From positions 1 to 64,000 of the forward strand of contig NZ_JACIJH010000009.1 in NCBI RefSeq assembly GCF_014199295.1: DNA of 64,000 nt. The letters run 5' to 3'. Positions 48,598 through 57,517 of the stretch are shown piece by piece. The translations under genes and the position numbers were made by a program. Numbering within the stretch: position 1 is the first letter of the stretch; each line of letters opens with the position of its first letter. A model generated the notes under the pieces. That model saw only the letters and a program-made list of their open reading frames with translations, ran no database searches and was not told the origin of the DNA. Source of the DNA: Sphingopyxis panaciterrulae. GTDB lineage: Bacteria > Pseudomonadota > Alphaproteobacteria > Sphingomonadales > Sphingomonadaceae.

Positions 48598-50297
48598 GGC
48601 GCGGCGTCCTGGCCTTTCTCGGTGCTCCCGAACAGGCCACCAAGGTCGCACTGGCGGCCGAGAGATGCGGCCTGACTGCAGTGGCGGTGGAGCCGGATCT
48701 CATCATTTGGGCGGGCGAAGCGCTCGATGCACGGCGGCTGCCGGGCGGCGCTCTGGTGCTCGGAGACATTTTCTCGCGGAGCGGTGCGACGGTACAGGAG
48801 CCGAGCGACGGGTGGGGCAGCTTCATTGCCATTGCGCGCTGGGGAGATACCGTCTCGGTCGAGCGAGCAGCATTAACCGGGATGCCAATTTACTGGACCC
48901 CGCATTCGGGCGGCATCCTCTGCGCGAGCCATCTCGACCTGATCGCCGATTTGCTGCCCGGTCAGGCGATCGACTGGGACTTCATCGGCCAGGCGCTCGT
49001 CTACAGCAACTTGCGCACCGATCGCACCGGGCTTGGTTCGATCCGCGAATTGCTCGGCGGCTGCCGCCTTGCCTTTGACGGAAGACGTGCCGAGGTCGAA
49101 TGCCTCTGGTCCCCTTGGCCGCATGTCGCGGCGCGCAATGACGAGGGTGTATCGGAACTCGCGTGCATGCTGGAGCGGCGGATCGATGCTTGCATCCGGG
49201 CGTGGAGCCAGGGCCGGGACGGGATTGTTCTCGAACTCTCCGGCGGCCTCGACTCCTCGATCGTGGCGGCGTCGCTTGCCGGCACGGGCGCCGGTTTCTC
49301 GGCGATCAATTTCGTGACGCCGGGCGCCGATGGCGATGAACGGCACTTTGCGTGCGCGGTCGCCGCGCGCTGCGGGACGGAGCTGGTCGAGGCGATGAAT
49401 GATGAAGGTCGGATCGATCTTCTCGCGCCGCCCGTTCATCTTCATCCGCGCCCCGCCGCCTATGGCGTCCTCGGCGGTATCGATGCGGCCTTTGCCGATG
49501 CCGTGGCTGGCGGAGACCGTCCGATCATCGGCGGGATCGGCGGCGACAATGTCTTTGGCTTCGACAGCTCGATCGGACCGGCCGTCGACGCCTTCGCGGA
49601 ATTTGGCTTCTCGCGGCGCACCATCCACGCCCTTCGCGATGTGGCGCGTGCCGGCGGGGCGACGATCTGGGAGGCGGCTCGCTTACTGTATCGTGCGCAG
49701 AGGGCTGGGCCCCGACAAGCTTGGCCGCGCGAGACCAGCTTCTGTGATGCGGTCGCGATGCCCACAATGCCGTTCGAACACCCCTGGGATGCAGGCGCCG
49801 CTGAGGCTTCCCGTGCCAAGCGGAAGCATGTCGAAGCGATCCGCCGCATCCTCGACTTCGCCGACCGGCCCGACCGCTGGTACGGCCGCGACGTCATCGC
49901 ACCGCTGCTGTCGCAGCCCGTCGTTGAACTCTGCCTCTCGATCCCGAGCTGGTCCTGGTTTGCGGGAGGCCGAGACCGCGCGATCGCGCGCGCGGCCTTT
50001 GCGAAGCGGCTGCCGGCGGAAGTCGTCTGGCGCCGCGACAAGGGGCGGCTTGAATCGCTCTGCACCGCCGCCTTCCTGCGTCAGCGCGCCGGTCTCCGCG
50101 AACTGCTGCTCGGCGGTCGGCTGGCGGAGCGGGGATTGCTCAATCGCGCTGCGATCGCGGCCTACATCGACGCCGCCGATGTCGTCGATAACTTCGACTA
50201 TTTCCGGCTGCTCGAGATCGCCGATGTCGAGCGCTGGGTGCGCGCGGTTGAGACTTCCTCCTTCTTCGGTCCCAGCTCCGACCAGCGTCGATGCTGA
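48594..50297 (+). CDS. Lasso cyclase C, asparagine-synthetase-like
   Basis: A 567-residue cyclase that adenylates the Glu8 side chain and closes the ring on Gly1. The N-terminal glutaminase-fold domain (1-180) lacks the catalytic Cys2. The PP-loop LSGGLDSSIVAASL (SGGLDSS at 216-222) binds ATP. GGIGGDNVFGFDSS and a helical C-terminus typical of lasso cyclases follow. A longer frame extends 339 bp upstream, but only as an overlap of gene B; the ATGA overlap fixes the start. Its 3' end overlaps the convergent isopeptidase gene by 100 bp. Confidence 0.93.
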   Translation: MRRGVLAFLGAPEQATKVALAAERCGLTAVAVEPDLIIWAGEALDARRLPGGALVLGDIFSRSGATVQEPSDGWGSFIAIARWGDTVSVERAALTGMPIYWTPHSGGILCASHLDLIADLLPGQAIDWDFIGQALVYSNLRTDRTGLGSIRELLGGCRLAFDGRRAEVECLWSPWPHVAARNDEGVSELACMLERRIDACIRAWSQGRDGIVLELSGGLDSSIVAASLAGTGAGFSAINFVTPGADGDERHFACAVAARCGTELVEAMNDEGRIDLLAPPVHLHPRPAAYGVLGGIDAAFADAVAGGDRPIIGGIGGDNVFGFDSSIGPAVDAFAEFGFSRRTIHALRDVARAGGATIWEAARLLYRAQRAGPRQAWPRETSFCDAVAMPTMPFEHPWDAGAAEASRAKRKHVEAIRRILDFADRPDRWYGRDVIAPLLSQPVVELCLSIPSWSWFAGGRDRAIARAAFAKRLPAEVVWRRDKGRLESLCTAAFLRQRAGLRELLLGGRLAERGLLNRAAIAAYIDAADVVDNFDYFRLLEIADVERWVRAVETSSFFGPSSDQRRC

Positions 50298-52186
50298 TCT
50301 GCCTTCACGGGATCGGAATCGATCTCGCCCTTCAACCAGAAGCGAAACCAGTCGAGGTTGCGCTGATAGGCGGCAAACTTTTGTCGAGGTTCGACCTTGA
50401 TATGGGGGGCGAAGGGAAAGATGTGGAGTTCGGCAAGGCGTGCCGTCGCGAGCTTGCTGAACAACTCGAGCGACAGCCGTGCCTCATGCTCGGGCAGCTG
50501 CATCAGCAGCGGGGCGTGGATGCTCTGCGTATCGAGCGCCGCCGAAATGCGCTTCCATCCCTCGGGCGATTCCTCCGGCGACCCGATCTTCCAGACCTGG
50601 TGCACATTGTCGGTGAAGGTGTCGCGACCCGGACGCGCATTGAACCAGTAATAGCTGGGCTCAAGCTGGACCGAGGCGATCGACGCGGCCTTGAGGAGGC
50701 TGCTGTGTCGGAGCGTCCACATCGTCACTTCGCTGCCGAAGCTGAGTCCGCCCATGCCAACACGCGCTGGATCGATGAGCTCGCGCTTCGCGAGAAGGTC
50801 GATCGCTCCGCGGACGGCTTCCTGGCCTTGCGCATAGCGCGCTTCGCCGGTCTCGGCATTCGGCATCGCATTGATGCAGAGCGCCGCGATGCCGTTCGCC
50901 GCCAGCGCGCGCAGCGGCCACTCGTCGCCGACGCCGCCGCGCAGCCACCCGTTGCAGCGATAATAGGTGATGAAGAGCGGCAGCCGCCCGGGGATCTTCG
51001 GGCGTATGAGCACGCCCGACGCACGGCTGCCGCTCACCTGCCATGCGATGGTTTCGGCAAGGAGCCCTTCGCGGTCAGGATCGGGATTGGGGGAAGCGAT
51101 GATCGTCATACGACCGTCGCGGTCGATGCGGACGAGTCGCGGCGGAATGTCGGCAGCGGCTTCGACGCAGAAGACGTTCCCCATCGTCTCGGAACAAGGG
51201 AGGTAATAGGCGCGGCCGCCCGAGAGCTGGCCAGGAGAGGCTGCTAGTGGCAGCAATTTGCCGTCGCGCGCCGACCAGACATATAGAGATTGGCGGAAGT
51301 CGCTGTCGTGGAGTGCGACAATCGCCTTGCCGTCGCCCTTCCGGATCCACCACGACAGGCGAGCGGCATTCGGGTCACAGCCCTCGCCCGGCTCGCAGAC
51401 CCCTCGTGCCTTCAGGGCTGCGCCAATCGGCGCCGGGAGATCGGCGACTTTCAGGAGGGCAGGGCGTGGCGGTGCGAGCAGGACCTTGTCCGCGTCACTC
51501 ACGCTGCCGGCGTTCGATACCCCCGCGATGCGGATATGAAAATTCCGCGGTTGCGACGCGAGAAGAGGTGCGCGGTCGAACCAGTCGCCGATGAACCGCT
51601 GCGAGGCGGGCCGGCCATTGATGAGAGCGCCGTGATAGAGAGGTTGGGCGAGGTCGGTGCTGCCGTCGACGAGGATCCCGGTCTCGCGTTCCCGGTCTTC
51701 GGCGCGCGCGATCGCGTCGCGCGACGGCCCCTCCTGTATGACCAAGGCGCCGTCGGCACGGAACGCGAAGGCCTCGACATCGCCGTCGCTATCTGCGAGC
51801 AGTTGAAACCCCGAGCCGTTGACCGGGCTCGCCCAAAGCGCGATCCGGCCATCGACGAGCCCCCGGACGACAAGCGTATGGCTGTCGGGTGACCATTGGG
51901 CCTCGCCGGGGACGATGCTGCCGGCATCATCGGACATCGCGGTGCCGAGGCGCCCGAGCGCGCGGGGCGCCCCACCGCCGTCGGCTGGCGCCAGATACCA
52001 GTCGACATCGATCCGGTTGGTCACAATCGACGGCCGCTCGATGCGGTAGGCAACCCATCGCCCATCGGGTGAGGCCGCGAGCCCGGAAATGTCTGCTGTT
52101 TCGGTGATGTCGCGCACTGTCGACTGGCTGGCCGCGGGCGATGCCGCGGCCAGCAGGGCGAGTGCAAGCGCTGCCCGTCCTACCAC
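50198..52186 (-). CDS. Lasso peptide isopeptidase, AtxE-like S9 protease
   Basis: A 662-residue protease. A signal peptide (GRAALALALLAAASPAASQS) precedes a beta-propeller (about 30-370) and an alpha/beta-hydrolase domain. The nucleophile is Ser482 in GMGGLSFGSEV and His595 is in PFAPHIKVEP. The acid residue is a Glu near 566 (LLMQLPEHEARL) instead of Asp; AtxE2 also uses Ser-Glu-His. Such enzymes open the isopeptide bond of threaded lasso peptides. GTG is the start, overlapping the TonB receptor stop by 7 nt; no ATG fits. Confidence 0.9.
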   Translation of the reverse strand: MVGRAALALALLAAASPAASQSTVRDITETADISGLAASPDGRWVAYRIERPSIVTNRIDVDWYLAPADGGGAPRALGRLGTAMSDDAGSIVPGEAQWSPDSHTLVVRGLVDGRIALWASPVNGSGFQLLADSDGDVEAFAFRADGALVIQEGPSRDAIARAEDRERETGILVDGSTDLAQPLYHGALINGRPASQRFIGDWFDRAPLLASQPRNFHIRIAGVSNAGSVSDADKVLLAPPRPALLKVADLPAPIGAALKARGVCEPGEGCDPNAARLSWWIRKGDGKAIVALHDSDFRQSLYVWSARDGKLLPLAASPGQLSGGRAYYLPCSETMGNVFCVEAAADIPPRLVRIDRDGRMTIIASPNPDPDREGLLAETIAWQVSGSRASGVLIRPKIPGRLPLFITYYRCNGWLRGGVGDEWPLRALAANGIAALCINAMPNAETGEARYAQGQEAVRGAIDLLAKRELIDPARVGMGGLSFGSEVTMWTLRHSSLLKAASIASVQLEPSYYWFNARPGRDTFTDNVHQVWKIGSPEESPEGWKRISAALDTQSIHAPLLMQLPEHEARLSLELFSKLATARLAELHIFPFAPHIKVEPRQKFAAYQRNLDWFRFWLKGEIDSDPVKADQHRRWSELGPKKEEVSTARTQRSTSAISSSRK

Positions 52187-55131
52187 CGGATGACGGCCTG
52201 CACCGAAATCATCCGCCCGATGGGACTCGCCTTCTCGGGATCGTAGCCCGTCGCGGAGGTCGCGCTCCGGTTCAGGACATAGGGCGGGTCCTTGTCGAAC
52301 AAGTTGGAGACTGAGAGACCAAGCTGGAGGCCGCGGCCATCTTCGCCTCCCCGTCCGCCGATCCGCTGCGACAGGGTGAGGTCGACGGTGGTCCACGGCG
52401 AGACGGGTTCCGCCGGCACGGCGGTCTGGTTCACATAGCCATCGGTGTAATTGACGAAGGCGTTGGCCGAGAAGCCACCCTTCGACCAGCCGGCGCGGCC
52501 GCGTAGACGCCACTTCACTGGGCTCGCATAGAGGCCCACGACATTGGTACTCGGCGCGCCCGGCGTAAGCTGGCGCTTGATCGAGAAGATGTGCGTGCCG
52601 GCGATCCCGAGATCAAGCGTGCCGCCCGCGACCGGTGGCGCATAACCGAGATCGAAGTCGATTCCGCGCTGCCGCTCCGCGGAGAGGTTGCGGGTCTGAC
52701 CATCGAGGATGGCAACGATGTCGGTCGGTGCAGCTCCCAGCGGATTAAAGAAGGTCGGCTGGTTGAAATAGAAATTGACGAGGTCGAGCGGCGGATTGTC
52801 AGTGATCACCCCGCCGAAGACGTCGCGGTTCGACAGGAAGCGGAGATAATCCTCGGTCACCGTGCCGATCCGGTCGCGATAATCGACATCATAATAGGTG
52901 AGCGATGCCCGGAGACCCGGCAGCGAGGGCGACGCGATGTCGAACCCCGCGGTCCAGGTCGTCGCCTTCTCGGGCTGGATATTCGGCGCATAGCCGAACA
53001 GTGCGAGGACGGTCGACTGGCCGGTCGGCGAGGCGGGGTTCGGAACATTCTCGACCGAATAGAGCGAGAGCGCCGGCCCGATCAGCTCGTCGAACAGAGG
53101 GGCCCGGAACGAGGTGCCGTAGGAGCCGCGCAGCGAAATCCCTTCGACGGGTTCCCAGCGGACGCTGGCCTTCGGGTTTTCGGTGCGCCCGAACTGGTTG
53201 TAATCCTCGATCCGGCCCGCGACCGAAATCTCGAGGCGCCAGAAACCCGGAACCGCATTGTCGGGACCGACAATCGGGACGTTGAGCTCGGCATAGACTG
53301 ACTTTACGTGCCGGGGTCCGGGGAGGCCCGGGTAAGGGGCATTGTCCGGTGTCGCGGCACTTACGTCATTCTTGACGAAATAATCATAGGCCTCGCGCCG
53401 ATATTCGGCGCCGACGGCGATACGGACGTTGCCAGCGGGTAGCGCGAACAGCGGGCCGTCGGCGCGGAGTGCGCCCGACCAGTTCGAATAATCGTCAATC
53501 GTCCCGTAGCTGCCGCGGATGCGGTCGATCGTCGCGGGATTGTTGGCTCTGCCATCACCGAACACATTGAGTGCGGTCGCCGGATTGGTGTCGGCGAGCG
53601 CAGCGGTCAGCCGCCCATTGTTGACGAGATTGGTATAGTCCGCCGTGCCTCGCTGGCGGCCATAAGCCCCCCCGAGCGAAATGCTCCAAGGACCGAGCCG
53701 CTGTTCGAAGCCTCCCGAGACGTTAATCGCACGCACGCGGCCCGAACGGATCTCGCGGCCCATGTCGTTGGCGAAACTATAGGTGACCTGCACCGGCTGA
53801 TTGGTCCCGATCGGGTCGACATAAAAGGGGTTGGTGACCGGCACGCGCGAGACACGGAGAAAGTCGCCCTTGGCGATGCGGCGGAAATCGCGCTGTGCCG
53901 CAAGGACATTGGCGCGCAGTGTCAAACCGTCAGTGATCGCGAGTTCGCCGCCACCATAAAGGCTGTGAACGCGTTGCCGCGGCAGGATGTCGCTTTCGGC
54001 GCGGCCATCGCGCTGGTTTTGGACGCCGGGCAGCAGCTGTGCGGCGGTGAGCGCGGTGCCGTCTTGGCCCGCCGGGATGCCGAAGATCTGGTCGTTGGCG
54101 GCGCGGATCGTACCCGGGACGCTGGTGGTTGATCGGAAGTCGGGGCCCCCGAACGGGCGCAGGTCCTCGCGAAAATAATCGCGCTTTGCGCCCGCCAGAG
54201 CGCTGCGGTTCGAAAATTGATAGGCGAGGACGACATGGCCGCTGCTCCAGCGCTTGCCGAGCAACTGGCTGAACTGCACTTCGGACATGTCGCCGTCGGC
54301 GGTCCCAGCGCGCAGCATCGTCTCAGCACCCTCGAACCTGTTGCGGAGCCGAACGTTGACGACACCTGCAACGGCATCCGCGCCATAAATCGCCGACGCC
54401 CCATCGGTGAGCACTTCGATCCGTTCGACAGCGCCCATCGGGATCAACGAAATGTCAGCGAACAGCCCGCCGACGCCGCCGAGCGCGGGGCGCGAACCGT
54501 CGATCAATACAAGCGTCGACGACGTGCCGAGACCGCGGAGGTTGATGCTCGAACCGAGCGTTGCATCGTTGCCAGTGCCATTACGCGTCGTCGCACCGGT
54601 CGTGGCCTCATTCGAACCGCCGCCAAAGGCTTGCGGCAGCGACTGGAGTAGCTGTTGGACCGAGCCATAGCCGCTCTTCTCGATCGCTTGGCGGTCAAGC
54701 GTGACGACCGGCGAGCCGGTCGGTCCGGCACCCCGGATGCGCGAACCCGTCACGATGATTTCGCTACTAGCAATGTTGTCAGTCGAGCCGCCGGTCGAGC
54801 CGTTGGCAGCGACATCGCCGTTTCCCTCGCGCAGCACGAGCGTTCCATCGACAAGCTCGGGAATCAGTCCGGTCCCCGAAAGAAGACGGGACAGGGCAGC
54901 GTCGGGCGACAGGCGGCCCCGCACCTTGCGATTGCGCTTGCCTTCGAGCAGACTGGACGACGCAATGACGTCTCGCCCCGAAACCTGGGAATACTCGCGA
55001 AGAGCACCCGCCAGACGCTGCGGCGCGATGTCATAGCTCTGCTGATCAGCCTGCGCATAAGCGACGGGCGCGTGAAGTGCGATCGGCGCGGTGCTCGCCG
55101 CAAGAACAGCGGCCAGGAAATTCCTTCTCAT
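52180..55131 (-). CDS. TonB-dependent receptor with STN signalling domain
   Basis: A 983-residue outer-membrane receptor. The signal peptide ends near APVAYAQA. The STN domain (about 30-100: YDIAPQRLAGALREYSQVSG) touches FecR. The plug (about 125-260) has SSEIIVTGSRIRGAGPTGSP and RIEVLTDGASAIYGADAVAG. A 22-strand barrel follows, ending SVQAVIRW. The start ATG follows GGGAGG; an earlier Met lacks a site. Lying between FecR and the isopeptidase, it most likely imports a lasso peptide and signals its presence. Confidence 0.92.
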   Translation of the reverse strand: MRRNFLAAVLAASTAPIALHAPVAYAQADQQSYDIAPQRLAGALREYSQVSGRDVIASSSLLEGKRNRKVRGRLSPDAALSRLLSGTGLIPELVDGTLVLREGNGDVAANGSTGGSTDNIASSEIIVTGSRIRGAGPTGSPVVTLDRQAIEKSGYGSVQQLLQSLPQAFGGGSNEATTGATTRNGTGNDATLGSSINLRGLGTSSTLVLIDGSRPALGGVGGLFADISLIPMGAVERIEVLTDGASAIYGADAVAGVVNVRLRNRFEGAETMLRAGTADGDMSEVQFSQLLGKRWSSGHVVLAYQFSNRSALAGAKRDYFREDLRPFGGPDFRSTTSVPGTIRAANDQIFGIPAGQDGTALTAAQLLPGVQNQRDGRAESDILPRQRVHSLYGGGELAITDGLTLRANVLAAQRDFRRIAKGDFLRVSRVPVTNPFYVDPIGTNQPVQVTYSFANDMGREIRSGRVRAINVSGGFEQRLGPWSISLGGAYGRQRGTADYTNLVNNGRLTAALADTNPATALNVFGDGRANNPATIDRIRGSYGTIDDYSNWSGALRADGPLFALPAGNVRIAVGAEYRREAYDYFVKNDVSAATPDNAPYPGLPGPRHVKSVYAELNVPIVGPDNAVPGFWRLEISVAGRIEDYNQFGRTENPKASVRWEPVEGISLRGSYGTSFRAPLFDELIGPALSLYSVENVPNPASPTGQSTVLALFGYAPNIQPEKATTWTAGFDIASPSLPGLRASLTYYDVDYRDRIGTVTEDYLRFLSNRDVFGGVITDNPPLDLVNFYFNQPTFFNPLGAAPTDIVAILDGQTRNLSAERQRGIDFDLGYAPPVAGGTLDLGIAGTHIFSIKRQLTPGAPSTNVVGLYASPVKWRLRGRAGWSKGGFSANAFVNYTDGYVNQTAVPAEPVSPWTTVDLTLSQRIGGRGGEDGRGLQLGLSVSNLFDKDPPYVLNRSATSATGYDPEKASPIGRMISVQAVIRW

Positions 55132-55205
55132 CTTACCCTCCCGAGCGGCCTGGATGGCCGTCTGGAGGTGCAAGACGGGATTTGGAAAATTACTCCCCCC
55201 GGTTT

Positions 55206-56156
55206 TTATTCCTTGGTCAGGACGATCCCGCCACCAGTCTGCACCGCTTTCAGTCCGAAAGTTGCGCTGAGCTTGCGCGCCAGCGAAGCACTGTCGGATA
55301 CGTCAAACCGGCCCGTCACCTTGAGCACGCTCAAAGCGGGATCGGCGAGGTGGATCTGCTGACCGTTCACTCGATTGGCATGATCGAGAACTTCGCTGAG
55401 CGATAGATTATCGGCTACGACACGGGATGTGGGCGCTGCCACTGGTACCGGTGCTGTCATCGGAGGCGAAGAAGCTTCCGGCTTCAAATCGGAAGATGCG
55501 ACGCGGCGAGGCTCATCGCCTCGAACCTCGGCGGCTTCGCCAGGTTTCAACCTGACGGCTTGCCCGCCTTGCTTCGTCGATCGCACGTCCACCGATCCGC
55601 TGATCAGCCGGACTAGTGGAGCCGGACGTGTCAAGTCGATCTCGAATACGGTGCCCAGCGCCACGACCTCGGAATCGCCGATGATGACGCGGAACGGACG
55701 CGAGGCATCATGAGCGACGGTGAAGCGCGCACGCCCACCGGTCATGACAACTTGCCTTTCACGATCCGAGAAATGCGTTTCCACCGTCGTGCCGTCGAGA
55801 ATCTCGACCACCGTTCCATCGGCCAACCGAACATTGCCCCTATCCGTCGATGGCGTCGCAATTATCGTCACGGTCCGCGCTTGACCTATGTACCAGGCGA
55901 GACCGAATGTGAGCGCGATAGCGACGGCCAACGCTGTCGCCCGCCGCAGCTTCGACGGAGCGGGAGAGGCTGGCGTGTTCGCGAGAACCCGATCGGCTGA
56001 ACTGCCTTCGAGAATCGTCCAAAGCCTTTCCGCTTCTGCATAGGCCGCAGCGTTTGCCGGATCGGCGATCCATTTATCGAACTCCGCACAGTGCTGCTCG
56101 GCATCACGCGTCCGCATACGCGCGAACCATTTGCCAGCTTGCGTCTCGCGGCTCAT
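55206..56156 (-). CDS. FecR-family anti-sigma transmembrane sensor
   Basis: A 316-residue sensor. The DUF4880-type N-terminus has WIADPANAAAYAEAERLW. One TM helix (about 71-90) separates it from the periplasmic FecR domain (VRLADGTVVEILDGTTVETH, PFRVIIGDSEVVALGTVFEI). The C-terminus (about 245-316) is itself STN-like (LSLSEVLDHANRVNGQQIHL). It holds the sigma factor until the receptor STN signals. The start overlaps the sigma stop by 1 nt (TGATG). Confidence 0.92.
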   Translation of the reverse strand: MSRETQAGKWFARMRTRDAEQHCAEFDKWIADPANAAAYAEAERLWTILEGSSADRVLANTPASPAPSKLRRATALAVAIALTFGLAWYIGQARTVTIIATPSTDRGNVRLADGTVVEILDGTTVETHFSDRERQVVMTGGRARFTVAHDASRPFRVIIGDSEVVALGTVFEIDLTRPAPLVRLISGSVDVRSTKQGGQAVRLKPGEAAEVRGDEPRRVASSDLKPEASSPPMTAPVPVAAPTSRVVADNLSLSEVLDHANRVNGQQIHLADPALSVLKVTGRFDVSDSASLARKLSATFGLKAVQTGGGIVLTKE

Positions 56157-56737
56157 CAGCGGGATGCCTTGATGCGCAAGAGCGCGGTCATTGCCTTCGC
56201 GATCTGCTTCTCCACGCCCTTCTCGCTCATCCCTGTTTTTGCTGCGATTTCCTCATAGCTCATACCGTCGAACCTGTGCATCAGGAAGATGTCACGCGTT
56301 TTCGGCTTGAGGCGCGAAAGACGCTCCTCGACGCGCCGCATCATGTCGCGCGCTTCGAGCGCGTTGTGCGGGTCAGGGCCGGAAAATTCCTCGTCCTCGT
56401 AAACATGGTGCCTGGCCTTTGCGCCGAGCTTCATCACACGGCTTCGATCCGCGAAAATGTTGCGCGCAGCGCGCACGAGGTAAGCTCCCGGTTTTTCTAT
56501 CTTGGCGACGACTTCGTCCTTGCTGGCGACGAGACGGAGGAAGCAGTCCTGAACGAGATCCCCGATATCCTGAGGATCGGCCCGCCGTCGTAGGAAACTG
56601 ACCAACTGCGGCCTGTGCGCCGTGTAGATCGCCTCGATCGCGGCTTCCCGGCTACGATGGGTCGTTTCATCGCCCTGCGAATAACCTTCGCCGTTTACGC
56701 GCTGCCGAACGCCGTCCGCTCTATGTTCAGAATCCAT
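56156..56737 (-). CDS. FecI-like ECF sigma factor
   Basis: A 193-residue sigma factor. Region 2 (about 35-100) has LVSFLRRRADPQDIGDLVQD, then KPGAYLVRAARNIFADRSRV. Region 4 (about 130-185) has RLSRLKPKTRDIFLMHRFDG, then MSYEEIAAKTGMSEKGVEKQ. It likely drives the receptor-isopeptidase genes when FecR releases it. The Met of MDSEHRADG, with GGAAGG 8 nt upstream, is chosen over a 38-codon longer frame. It is the first gene of the operon. Confidence 0.92.
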   Translation of the reverse strand: MDSEHRADGVRQRVNGEGYSQGDETTHRSREAAIEAIYTAHRPQLVSFLRRRADPQDIGDLVQDCFLRLVASKDEVVAKIEKPGAYLVRAARNIFADRSRVMKLGAKARHHVYEDEEFSGPDPHNALEARDMMRRVEERLSRLKPKTRDIFLMHRFDGMSYEEIAAKTGMSEKGVEKQIAKAMTALLRIKASR

Positions 56738-56985
56738 CGAATTCGCCTTCCAGACGGACGGGAGGGCGGTCGAAATGCCGGGTGTTGAGAACATACTTGA
56801 GGCATGCGCCGCCGCCTTTAGCCCGAAGGCTTGTACATGCGCGACGGCCACCCGGACTCGAATGGCGAACAGGTTGGTCTCAAAGGGTTCTCAAGCCCCG
56901 GCATCGCGCCGCCTGCCAGCCCGATGCCCGTTCAGCATAGCCGCTCACTGGGCAAGGGCAAGACATATGCGGAACATGGCCCATT

Positions 56986-57005
56986 ATGGACGGAAATCCG
57001 TCCAT
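56986..57005. promoter_or_regulatory. Perfect 20-bp palindrome in divergent region
   Basis: ATGGACGGA (56986-56994), AA, TCCGTCCAT (56997-57005) is a perfect dyad in the 433-bp gap between the sigma gene and the sigma4-like gene. It lies 166 bp before the latter. It may be an operator for either unit. Nothing else in 56738-57170 is recognised. Confidence 0.55.
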
Positions 57006-57170
57006 TTCGGACATCGCTGCCGGTAGGATGCTCTGCACCGCGGGTCCGAATGCGACGCCTTTTGCACCTGAAGAATGGAGGGGAGGGGGGAAGAAGGTGG
57101 TGTGCCGGACGGCGGTTGAAGGCGGCGTTCAGGCACCCGCGATCTGCGGCCTTTTCGCAGGAGACGAATT

Positions 57171-57416
57171 ATGACCGAACCCCCGCTCGACACGCAAAGC
57201 CTGCGCGGCGCACAACGCGCCCTTCGGCGGATGAAACCGCTGGAGCGCGAGATATTCATCGCGATCCGGTTCGAGGATGCGACCTATGAGGATCTTGCTG
57301 CACGGCTCGCCATCCCCGTCGCCGATGTCGAAAATCATTTTGCATCCGGGATCGTCACGCTTGTTCAGGCGATGCGGGCCGAAAAGCGGCCATGGTGGAA
57401 ATTCTGGGGGCGTTAG
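57171..57416 (+). CDS. Small sigma-region-4-like HTH protein, copy 2
   Basis: An 81-residue paralogue of 31186-31425. RALRRMKPLEREIFIAIRFE, then DATYEDLAARLAIPVADVEN, forms region 4 alone; the end is KRPWWKFWGR, matching RPRRWQFWRR in copy 1. AGGAG precedes the ATG. It is again followed by an MNT-HEPN gene (101 bp later). The shared aromatic-basic C-terminus may be a protein or membrane contact. Confidence 0.75.
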   Translation: MTEPPLDTQSLRGAQRALRRMKPLEREIFIAIRFEDATYEDLAARLAIPVADVENHFASGIVTLVQAMRAEKRPWWKFWGR

Positions 57417-57517
57417 AAAATTGCGGATGCCCGGAAGGCCGTATCGGCAGTATAGCTGGCGCCGCGCTTCGACCGACTTGCCAGCACTCGGAATGTCGGC
57501 CAGATTCCGGAACGGAC

